From the NCBI GenBank assembly GCA_035541475.1, contig DATKND010000102.1:1-64000 (forward strand): a stretch of DNA of 64,000 nucleotides, read 5' to 3'. The stretch is from DASUFZ01 sp035541475. Lineage in GTDB: Bacteria; Myxococcota_A; UBA9160; SMWR01. The position numbers and the translations under genes were made by a program. Below, one piece after another: positions 17,231 to 32,413 of the stretch. Positions within the stretch are counted from its first letter, which is position 1. Each line of letters starts with the position of its first letter. Below the pieces are notes generated by a model. It made no database searches. It saw nothing but the letters and a program-made list of their open reading frames with translations, and was not told where the DNA came from.

Positions 17231-18127
17231 ATGGCCCGATGGCTCGTGACCGGAGCGCGCGGTCAGCTCGGCACGGCGCTCTGCGAGCGGCTCGCGGCCG
17301 CGGGAGTTCCCGCTCGCGGGTTCGGTCACGATGAGCTCGACGTCGCGGACCCCGAAGGCGTCCGCGCGCGACTCGAGGTGGAGCGCCCGACCGGCGTGAT
17401 CAACGCCGCGGGCTTCACGGCGGTCGACCGCTGCGAGCGCGAGCCGGAGGTCGCCGCGCGCGGCAACGCGGAGGCGCCGGAAGCGCTCGCGCGAGCCTGC
17501 GTCGAGGTCGGCGCGCGCCTGGTCCACGTCTCGACCGACTACGTCTTCGACGGCCAGGCGACGCGGCCCTACCGAGAGGACGACCCGACCGGACCCCGGT
17601 CGCGCTACGGGGCCACCAAGCTCGCCGGCGAGCGGGCGGTACTGGCAGCCTCGCGGGATTTCCTGGTCGTGCGCACGAGCTGGGTCTTCGGACGCGGACG
17701 AAACTTCATCGCCGCGATCCTCGACCAGGCCGCGAAGCGCCGGACGGGCGAGGCGTCCGGACCGCTGCGCGTGGTCGGCGACCAGACGGGCCGTCCCACC
17801 TATGCCGTCGATCTCGCCGCCGGGATCTGGCGGCTGGTCGAACTCGGAGCGCATGGCCTCTACCATGTCGCGAACGAGGGAGTGGCCACCTGGTTCGATC
17901 TGGCCCGCTTCGTTCTCGACGAGGCGGGGTGCCACGACCTTCCGCTACAGAAGATCTCGACCGGCGAGCTGCGCATGGACGCGCCGCGCCCCGCCTGGTC
18001 CGTGCTCGACACCTCGAAGGCGCGGGACCTGGGTGTGACCTTGCGTCCGTGGCGGGAAGCCGTGCGGGCCTACTTGACGTCGGACGCGTCTCCGCTGCGA
18101 GGCGCGACCTGGGAGACGCATCCGTGA
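17231..18127 (+). CDS. rfbD: dTDP-4-dehydrorhamnose reductase
   Basis: 298 residues, extended short-chain dehydrogenase. Reduces dTDP-4-keto-L-rhamnose to dTDP-L-rhamnose, the last step in sugar donor synthesis for surface glycans. The NADPH loop VTGARGQLG is at residues 6-14, STDYVFDG at 101-108 and the catalytic Y126-x3-K130 in RYGATKLAGE. VVGDQTGRPTYAVDLA is a family signature. rfbA, rfbB and rfbC are not in this window. The stop overlaps the next gene by 4 bases. Confidence 0.88.
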   Translation: MARWLVTGARGQLGTALCERLAAAGVPARGFGHDELDVADPEGVRARLEVERPTGVINAAGFTAVDRCEREPEVAARGNAEAPEALARACVEVGARLVHVSTDYVFDGQATRPYREDDPTGPRSRYGATKLAGERAVLAASRDFLVVRTSWVFGRGRNFIAAILDQAAKRRTGEASGPLRVVGDQTGRPTYAVDLAAGIWRLVELGAHGLYHVANEGVATWFDLARFVLDEAGCHDLPLQKISTGELRMDAPRPAWSVLDTSKARDLGVTLRPWREAVRAYLTSDASPLRGATWETHP

Positions 18128-19101
18128 GTCAGAAGCGTTCGCTCTCGCGCATCCTCGTGACCGGCGGCGCCGGCTTCATCGGCTCGCACCTGTGCCGGCG
18201 TCTGCTCGGCGAGGGCTGCGAAGTGCTCGCCTACGACAACCTGCTGACGGGCCGCGTCGAGAACATCACCGATCTCCTCGGCCACGAGCGCTTCACCTTC
18301 CTGCACTACGACGTGACGAACTACCTGCACGTCGACGGCCCGCTCGACGCGATCCTGCACTTCGCGTCGCCCGCCAGCCCCGCGGACTTCGAGCGCCTGC
18401 CGATCCAGATCCTGAAGGTCGGCTCGCTCGGCACGCACAAGGCGCTCGGCCTCGCCAAGGCCAAGGGCGCGCGCTTCCTGCTCGCGAGCACGTCCGAGTG
18501 CTACGGCGATCCCGAGGTGAATCCCCAGCCCGAGAGCTACTGGGGGAACGTGAACCCGATCGGCATCCGCGGCGTGTACGACGAGGCCAAGCGCTTCGCC
18601 GAGGCCATAACCATGGCCTACCACCGCCACCACGCGGTCGACGTCCGCATCGTCCGCATCTTCAACACCTTCGGGCCGCGCATGCAGGTCGACGACGGCC
18701 GTGCGATCCCGAACTTCTTCAGCCAGGCGTTGCGCGGCAAGGATGTGACGCTCTTCGGCGACGGCTCGCAGACGCGCTCCTTCTGCTACGTCGACGACCT
18801 GGTCGAGGGCATCCTGCGCCTGCTGCGCTCGGACTACGTGGGCCCGGTCAACATCGGGAATCCGAAGGAGATGTCGCTGCGCGAGATGGCCGAGACGATC
18901 GTCGAGCTCTGCCGCAGCCAGAGCCGCATCGTCTACCGCCCGCTGCCCCCGGACGACCCGAAGGTGCGGCGCCCCGACATCTCGCTCGCGCGCCGCGTGC
19001 TCGACGGCTGGGAGCCGCGCGTGCCGGTGCGCGACGGGCTCGAGCGCACGCGCGACTACTTCGCCAGCGAGCTCCTGCGGCGGGAGCGCGCCGCTCCGTG
19101 A
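18124..19101 (+). CDS. UDP-glucuronate decarboxylase (UDP-xylose synthase)
   Basis: 325 residues, extended SDR. Converts UDP-glucuronate to UDP-xylose with an internal NAD+ oxidation/reduction. Visible: NAD loop TGGAGFIG (13-20), YDNLLTGRVENI, LHFASPASPADF, the family block STSECYGDPEVNPQPESYWG followed by NVNPIGIRG, catalytic Y152-x3-K156 in VYDEAKR, and RIFNTFGPRMQVDDGR. The HFASPASP and YWGNVNPIG signatures separate UXS from GalE or RmlB. It follows rfbD by a GTGA overlap and is followed by lepA by another, so a housekeeping translation factor shares an operon with sugar genes. Confidence 0.85.
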   Translation: MSQKRSLSRILVTGGAGFIGSHLCRRLLGEGCEVLAYDNLLTGRVENITDLLGHERFTFLHYDVTNYLHVDGPLDAILHFASPASPADFERLPIQILKVGSLGTHKALGLAKAKGARFLLASTSECYGDPEVNPQPESYWGNVNPIGIRGVYDEAKRFAEAITMAYHRHHAVDVRIVRIFNTFGPRMQVDDGRAIPNFFSQALRGKDVTLFGDGSQTRSFCYVDDLVEGILRLLRSDYVGPVNIGNPKEMSLREMAETIVELCRSQSRIVYRPLPPDDPKVRRPDISLARRVLDGWEPRVPVRDGLERTRDYFASELLRRERAAP

Positions 19102-20897
19102 GCAGTGATTCGATCCGCAACTTCTGCATCATCGCGCACATCGATCACGGCAAGAGCACCCTGGCGGACCGCCTGCTCGACGCCACGCACACCGTGCCCG
19201 AGCGCGAGCGTCGCGATCAGTTCCTCGACAAGATGGACCTCGAGCGCGAGCGCGGCATCACGATCAAGGCCCAGACCGTGCGCATGCGTTACACGGCGCG
19301 CGACGGCCGCGAGTACGTGCTGAACCTGATCGACACGCCGGGGCACGTAGACTTCTCCTATGAGGTTTCGCGCGCGCTCGCAGCCTGCGAGGGTGCCGTG
19401 CTCGTCGTCGACGCCTCGCAGGGGATCGAGGCGCAGACGCTCGCCAACGCCTACCTCGCGGTCGACGCGGGTCTCGAGATCATCCCGGTGGTGAACAAGA
19501 TCGATCTGCCCGCGGCGGACCCGGATCGCGTGGCGCAGGAGATCGAGGAGGTGGTCGGCCTCGACGCGGCCGACGTGCTCGCCGTGTCGGCCAAGGAAGG
19601 CATCGGCATCGAGGCGCTGCTCGAGCGCATCGTCGAGGTGGTGCCGCCGCCGAAGGGCGACGCCGCGGCGCCGACGCGCGCGCTCGTCTTCGATTCCTGG
19701 TTCGACCCCTACGTCGGCGCGATCATGCTGGTGCGCGTCGTCGACGGCCGCCTCGAGCGCGGCATGCGCATCCGCATGATGTCGAAGGGCGTCGAGCGCG
19801 AGGTGCAGGCGCTGCACGTGATCGACCCGCATCCGCGCGCCGTGCCCGCGCTCGAGGCGGGCGAGGTCGGCATGGTGGTGGCCGGCATCAAGACCCTGGC
19901 CGAGGTGCGGATCGGCGACACGCTCACCGACGCGCGCCGTCAGGCCGACGAGGCGCTGGCCGGCTTCCGCGAGAGCAAGCCGATGGTCTTCACGGGCCTC
20001 TACCCCGTGAACCCCGACGACTACGAGAATCTGAAGCTCGCGCTCGAGAAGCTGCAGCTGAACGACGCCTCGCTAGCCTACGAGCCCGAGACCTCCGCCG
20101 CGCTCGGCTTCGGCTTCCGCTGCGGCTTCCTCGGCTTCCTGCACTCGGAGATCATCCAGGAGCGACTCGAGCGCGAGTACAACCTCGATCTCATCTCCAC
20201 CGCGCCGACGGTGCGCTACCGCGTCGCGCTGCAGAGCGGCGAGGTGAGGGAGATCGACACGCCGGCGGCGCTGCCCGAGCCGCACGAGATCGACCACGTC
20301 GACGAGCCGATCATCTCCGCCACGATCCACGTGCCGCCCGAGTACGTGGGCGCCGTGCTGGCGCTCTGCGAGGAGCGGCGCGGCGTGCAGAAGGAGATGC
20401 ACCACCACGGCTCGCGCATGCAGATCCGCTACGAGCTGCCGCTGGCCGAGGTGGTGCTCGACTTCCACGACCGCATCAAGGGCGCGACGCGCGGCTACGG
20501 CTCGTTCGACTACGAGCTCGTCGGCTACCGCCAGGCGGATCTGATCAAGCTCGACGTGCTGGTCAACGGCGATCCGGTCGACGCGCTCTCGCTGCTCGTC
20601 CACCGCGAGAAGGCCTTCCAGCGCGGCACCGATCTCGTGCGGAAGCTGAAGGAGTTCATCCCGCGCCAGCAGTACGAGGTCGCGATCCAGGCCGCGATCG
20701 GCAGCAAGGTGATCGCCCGCACCAACGTGCGCGCGCTGCGCAAGAACGTGACGGCCAAGTGCTATGGCGGCGACATCACCCGCAAGCGCAAGCTCCTCGA
20801 GAAGCAGAAGGAGGGCAAGCGGCGCATGAAGCGGGTGGGCTCGGTCGAGATCCCGCAGGAGGCCTTCCTCGCCGCGCTGCGACTCGACGACGACTGA
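19098..20897 (+). CDS. lepA: Elongation factor 4 (LepA)
   Basis: 599 residues, normal length. A ribosome-associated GTPase thought to help initiation or back-translocation. G1 is AHIDHGKST (residues 13-21), the switch I GITIKAQTV, G3 DTPGHVDF and G4 NKIDLP are intact. The LepA-specific C-terminal domain is recognisable from the motifs GSFDYELVGYRQADL and NVTAKCYGGDITRKRKLLEKQKEG. GTG start overlaps the previous gene by 4 bases. A short intergenic region with the pyr promoter follows. Confidence 0.97.
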   Translation: MSSDSIRNFCIIAHIDHGKSTLADRLLDATHTVPERERRDQFLDKMDLERERGITIKAQTVRMRYTARDGREYVLNLIDTPGHVDFSYEVSRALAACEGAVLVVDASQGIEAQTLANAYLAVDAGLEIIPVVNKIDLPAADPDRVAQEIEEVVGLDAADVLAVSAKEGIGIEALLERIVEVVPPPKGDAAAPTRALVFDSWFDPYVGAIMLVRVVDGRLERGMRIRMMSKGVEREVQALHVIDPHPRAVPALEAGEVGMVVAGIKTLAEVRIGDTLTDARRQADEALAGFRESKPMVFTGLYPVNPDDYENLKLALEKLQLNDASLAYEPETSAALGFGFRCGFLGFLHSEIIQERLEREYNLDLISTAPTVRYRVALQSGEVREIDTPAALPEPHEIDHVDEPIISATIHVPPEYVGAVLALCEERRGVQKEMHHHGSRMQIRYELPLAEVVLDFHDRIKGATRGYGSFDYELVGYRQADLIKLDVLVNGDPVDALSLLVHREKAFQRGTDLVRKLKEFIPRQQYEVAIQAAIGSKVIARTNVRALRKNVTAKCYGGDITRKRKLLEKQKEGKRRMKRVGSVEIPQEAFLAALRLDDD

Positions 20898-20915
20898 AAA
20901 AATCGGCTGGCGCTC

Positions 20916-20944
20916 TTGGCGGCGCGGAGCCCTGCCGGTATGTT
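20916..20944 (+). promoter_or_regulatory. Putative sigma-70 promoter of the pyr operon
   Basis: TTGGCG at 20916-20921 and TATGTT at 20939-20944 are separated by 17 bases, each matching 4 of 6 consensus positions. Transcription would begin near 20951, placing the whole PyrR motif in a short 5' leader ahead of pyrR. The interval is the only sizeable gap between lepA and pyrR. Spacing supports the call; the hexamers alone are modest. Confidence 0.5.
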
Positions 20945-20960
20945 CCGCCTCGTCGGCTCT

Positions 20961-20990
20961 TTTAATTCCGTCCGGAGAGGCGGAGAAAGC
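20961..20990 (+). promoter_or_regulatory. PyrR-binding RNA hairpin in pyr leader
   Basis: The stretch reads TTTAATTCCG then TCCGGAGAGGCGGAGAAAGC. It matches the known PyrR recognition RNA, in which a conserved U-U-U-A-A precedes a stem with a G-A-G-A-G-G loop followed by a G-A-G-A-A-rich internal bulge. TCCG (20971-20974) can pair with CGGA (20981-20984) leaving GAGAGG as the hexaloop. The purine-rich part is only about 8 bases before the pyrR ATG at 20998, so PyrR-UMP binding should block ribosome access (translational repression, as described in mycobacteria) rather than act through a separate terminator, which I do not see. Confidence 0.75.
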
Positions 20991-20997
20991 GCAGCGC

Positions 20998-21653
20998 ATG
21001 AAGACCTCCCATGGCGAGGGGTCCGCGGCGAAGTCGATCGCTCGCGGAACGGACGAAGGCCTCCACGAGGCCGTGTCGCCGGGCGATTCGCACGCGTCTC
21101 GCATCCTGCTCGACGATGCCGGCATCCGTCGCTCGCTCATGCGCATCGCGCACGAGATGGTGGAGCGGGTCGAGCACCCGTCGCGCCTCTATCTCGTCGC
21201 GATCCCGAACGGCGGCATCCCGCTCGCGCGGCAACTCGCGCAGAACCTGCGCGAGATCGCCGATCTGGTCGTGCCGGTCGGCGTCCTCGACACGACGCTC
21301 TACCGCGACGACCTCCTCACCACCGGCGAGCGCCCTGCGCTGCGCCGCACGGAGATGCCGTCCGCCGTCGACGATCACGTGGTCGTGCTCGTCGACGACG
21401 TGGTGAAGACGGGCCGCACCATCCGAGCCGCGATGGACGCGCTGATGGACTTCGGCCGCCCGCAGGCCGTGCAGGTCGTCGGTCTCGTCGACCGCGGCCA
21501 CCGCGAGCTGCCGATCAAGCTCGACTACGTCGGCAAGAATGTGCCGACGCATCCGAGTGAGCAGGTGCGCCTCCAGTCGCAGGCGGGCGGACCGGCGGAC
21601 GCGCTCGAGGTGGTGGTGGTCTCGCGCGCGGACGAGGAGAGGAGGGCGGCGCG

Positions 21654-21657
<4 letters not shown>
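20998..21657 (+). CDS. pyrR: Bifunctional pyr operon regulator / uracil phosphoribosyltransferase PyrR
   Basis: 219 residues. PyrR binds pyr mRNA in the presence of UMP and often has uracil phosphoribosyltransferase activity. The core begins near residue 34 with SRILLDDAGIRRSLMRIAHE and contains AIPNGGIPLARQLA, VGVLDTTLYRDDL and the PRPP loop VVLVDDVVKTGRTIRAA at about 128-144. The end DRGHRELPIKLDYVGKNVPT is typical. The first 33 residues are extra compared with the usual 180-residue protein; internal starts are not obvious. First gene of pyrR-pyrB-pyrC-carA-carB. Confidence 0.93.
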
Positions 21658-22615
<958 letters not shown>

Positions 22616-22619
<4 letters not shown>

Positions 22620-23904
22620 GTCGCATCCTGATCCGCGGCGGTCGCATCCTCGACCCGCAGGCCGCGCGCGACGAGCGCGCGGACCTGCTGCTCGACGACG
22701 GGCGCGTGGCGGCGATCGGCGCGTCGCTGCCGGCGGACGACGCGCAGATCCTCGACGCGACCGGCTGCTGGGTCGCGCCGGGGTTCGTGGATCTGCACGC
22801 ACATCTGCGCGAGCCCGGGCAGGAGTACAAGGAGGACATCGGCACCGGCGGGCGCGCGGCCGTCGCGGGCGGCTTCACGGCGGTGGCCTGCATGGCCAAC
22901 ACGCATCCCGTGAACGACGACCCGGCGACGACGGACTACATCATCGACCGCGCGCGCCACGACTCGCCGGCCCGCGTCTATCCGGTGGCAGCCGCCACCC
23001 GCGGGCTCCAGGGCGAGGTGATGACGGAGATGGTCGCGCTCGTGCGCGCGGGCGCCGTCGCCTTCAGCGACGACGGCAAGACCATCATGGACAGCGGCGT
23101 GATGCGGCGCGTGCTCGAGTACTCGAAGCTCGTCGGCGTGCCGGTCATCACGCACGCCGAGGACCGCACGCTCGTCGGCAACGGCGTGCTCAACGAGGGA
23201 CCCGTCTCGACGCGGCTCGGGCTGCCCGGCAATCCCGCGATCGCGGAGGTCGTTCACGTGGCGCGCGACCTCGCGCTCGCCGAGTTCACGGGCGCGCACC
23301 TCCACGTCGCGCACGTGTCCACGCGCCAGGCCGTTGAGCTGATCCGGCGCGCGCGCGAGCGCGGCGTCAGCGTGACGGCCGAGGTCGCGCCGCACCATCT
23401 CACCCTGACCGACGAGGCCGCGTCGGGCTACGACACCAACACGAAGGTCGCGCCGCCGCTCCGCTCGGCCGACGACCGTGACGCCTGCCGCGCGGGTCTC
23501 GCCGACGGCACGCTCGACGCGATCGCGACCGACCACGCTCCGCATGCGCAGCACGAGAAGGAGCTCGACTTCACCGAGGCGCCGCCCGGGATGATCGGCT
23601 TCGAGACCGCCGCGGCGGTCACGCTCGAGCTCGTGCGCGACGACCTGCTCTCGCCGCTCGAGTGGGTGCGTCGCCTGTCGACCAACCCGGCGCGCATCGT
23701 GGCGCGCCCGGGCGGAAGCCTCGCGGTCGGCGCCGTGGCAGACGTCACCGTGCTCGACCCCGAGCGCGCCTGGCGGTACGACCCGAGCAAGGGCTACTCG
23801 AAGTCGCGGAACTCGCCGTGGATCGGCGCCGAGCTCGTCGGGCGCGTCGTCGCGACGATCGTCGGAGGGAGACTGGTGTACGACGTGGAGCGCGGGGTGC
23901 TGGT

Positions 23905-23908
<4 letters not shown>
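22616..23908 (+). CDS. pyrC: Dihydroorotase (class I)
   Basis: 430 residues from GTG at 22616, an amidohydrolase that cyclises carbamoyl aspartate to dihydroorotate. Metal ligands are visible: HAHLREPG near residue 61, VITHAED near 177, the HVAHVST histidine near 230 and ATDHAPH near 303. The beta-sandwich part at both ends (ILDPQAARDERADLLLDDGR and ADVTVLDPERAWRYD) is typical of PyrC of the long type, which is active rather than the degenerate PyrC-prime. Overlaps both neighbours by 4 bases. Confidence 0.95.
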
Positions 23909-25110
<1,202 letters not shown>

Positions 25111-25111
25111 C

Positions 25112-28339
<3,228 letters not shown>

Positions 28340-28384
28340 TGCCGGACCTTCGCGCTCGCGATTCGCTCGCGCTCGGGCTGCCGG

Positions 28385-28450
28385 CCTTCGCTCGGCTGCG
28401 CCCGTCTTCGCGGGGGCCCGCCTTCGCTCGGCTGCGCCTCGCTGCGCGCG
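28385..28450 (+). repeat. Two copies of an 18-base direct repeat in the carB 3' region
   Basis: CCTTCGCTCGGCTGCGCC occurs at 28385-28402 and again at 28421-28438, 36 bases apart. The second copy continues as TCGCTGCGCGCG, and this longer 29-base version (28422-28450) recurs with one mismatch at 36666-36694 and in degenerate inverted form at about 40467-40486. The region is non-coding. Function unknown; all copies are at gene ends. Confidence 0.8.
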
Positions 28451-28471
28451 CCTGCGGCGCTTGCGCGCTTC

Positions 28472-28496
28472 GGGCGACCTTGGGGTCGCCCTCCTT
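28472..28496 (+). terminator. Candidate terminator hairpin of the pyr operon
   Basis: GGGCGACC (28472-28479) and GGTCGCCC (28484-28491) form a perfect 8-bp stem with a 4-base TTGG loop, followed by TCCTT. It stands between carB and the divergently unrelated next gene, where a terminator is expected. The T-tract is weak, so it may instead be a simple stabilising hairpin. Confidence 0.45.
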
Positions 28497-28509
28497 GCGG
28501 CGCGGCTAG

Positions 28510-29985
28510 GTGCCGATCGATCCCCGGAGCCCGGTGCTCGTCGGCGCGGGCGTCGCGTCGCAGCGCGAAGAGGATCCGGCGCGCGCACTCGAGCCCTGCG
28601 CGCTGATGGCCGAGGCGCTCGCGCGCGCCGGCGACGACGCGGGCGATCGCTCGCTGCTGGCCGAGGCCGCGCTCGTGGCGGTGCCGCGCGGCTTCTGGCG
28701 CTACCCGGATCCGGGTCGCCTCGTCGCGGAGGCGGTCGGCGCGAAGCAGGCGCGCACGCTCGTCGCCGAGATCGGCGTGCTGCAGACGACGCTCTTCGCT
28801 GTCGCCGCGCGGGCGATCCGCGAGGGCGCCGACGTCGTGCTCGTGACGGGCGGCGAGGCGCGCTACCGCGCGCAGCGCGCGCGCGCGGCCGGCCTGCAGG
28901 AGATCCTCAGCGAGCAGCCGGCTAGCGTCGTACCCGACCGGGTGCTCCGCCCCGCTGCGGAGATCGTGCACCCCGTCGAGATCGCGCGGCGTTTCGTCGT
29001 GCCGGTCGCGCAGTACGCGGCGATCGAGAACGCGCTGCGCCGGGAGGCCGGTGCGAGCCCCGACGCCCATCGCCGCGAGCTCGCACGCTTCTGGGCGGGC
29101 TTCGCGGAGGTCGCACGCGCGAATCCGCACGCCTGGAGTCGGAAGCCCCCGGACGAGGGCGCGCTCCTCGACGACGCCGGCCGCAATCCGATGCTCGCCT
29201 TTCCCTACGGGCGCCTGCACTGCTCGCAGTGGAACGTCGACCAGGCGGCAGGGCTCGTCTTCTGCTCGGCCGAGCGGGCGCGCCGCGCGCGCATTCCGGA
29301 GTCGCGCCAGATCCATCTGCGCGCGGTGGCCGAGTCGAACCACATGCGCCCGCTCGTCGCGCGCGGATCGCTCGCGCGCTCGCCGGGCTTCGTCTTCGCA
29401 TGGAGGCGCGCGCTCGCGCTCTCCGGCGTCGAGCCCGAAGCGCTCGGGGTGCGCGAGCTCTACAGCTGCTTCCCGTCGGCCGTGCGCGTCCAGCTCCGCG
29501 AGTTCGGCATGCCCGCGGAGCCGACGCCTTCCGTCACGGGCGGCATGGCGTTCGCGGGCGGCCCCCTCAACAACTTCGTGTTGCAGGCGGCGGCGCGCGT
29601 GCGCGAGCGGCTGCGCGAACGAGGCGGGGCCGCGCTGCTGACCGCCGTCTCGGGCATGCTGACGAAGCAGGGGGTGTCGCTCTGGTCGTGCGAGCCGGGC
29701 GAGGCGGGCTTCGGCTATGCCGATGTCTCCGACGAGGCGGAGCGCGCCGAGGCGCCGCGGGCGGTCGTCGACGCAGCGGACGCCGACGGCTCCATCGCGG
29801 GCTACACCGTCGTGAGGGATCCGGGTGCGCCGGCGCGCACCGTCGCGGTCGTCGACCTCGAGGGCGGCGCGCGAACGCTGGTCGACAGCGCCGACCCCGA
29901 GCTCGCGCGCGAGGCGACGCGGCGTGATCTCGCGGGCGCGGCCGTCCGCGTTCGTGCCGACGGCTCCTTCGCTCTCCGGAGCTAG
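28510..29985 (+). CDS. Thiolase-like protein (TLP1-type acetyl-CoA acetyltransferase homologue)
   Basis: 491 residues from GTG at 28510. The thiolase fold is recognisable from IREGADVVLVTGGEA (about residues 98-112), ELYSCFPSAVRVQLREFGM and the active-site-like GGMAFAGGPLNNFVLQA near residue 345. The last 80 residues (VVRDPGAPARTVAVVDLEGGARTLVDS) look like the extra C-terminal domain of thiolase-like protein type 1. The loop before ADVVLVTGGEA, where true thiolases have the nucleophilic Cys, reads GVLQTTLFA with no Cys, so a classical thiolase reaction is doubtful. Probably acts on acyl-CoA or sterol substrates; the reaction is not known. Confidence 0.75.
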   Translation: MPIDPRSPVLVGAGVASQREEDPARALEPCALMAEALARAGDDAGDRSLLAEAALVAVPRGFWRYPDPGRLVAEAVGAKQARTLVAEIGVLQTTLFAVAARAIREGADVVLVTGGEARYRAQRARAAGLQEILSEQPASVVPDRVLRPAAEIVHPVEIARRFVVPVAQYAAIENALRREAGASPDAHRRELARFWAGFAEVARANPHAWSRKPPDEGALLDDAGRNPMLAFPYGRLHCSQWNVDQAAGLVFCSAERARRARIPESRQIHLRAVAESNHMRPLVARGSLARSPGFVFAWRRALALSGVEPEALGVRELYSCFPSAVRVQLREFGMPAEPTPSVTGGMAFAGGPLNNFVLQAAARVRERLRERGGAALLTAVSGMLTKQGVSLWSCEPGEAGFGYADVSDEAERAEAPRAVVDAADADGSIAGYTVVRDPGAPARTVAVVDLEGGARTLVDSADPELAREATRRDLAGAAVRVRADGSFALRS

Positions 29986-30009
29986 TCTCCTCGGCCGAGG
30001 AGGTCTCGC

Positions 30010-32403
<2,394 letters not shown>

Positions 32404-32413
32404 GGCGGAGCGG

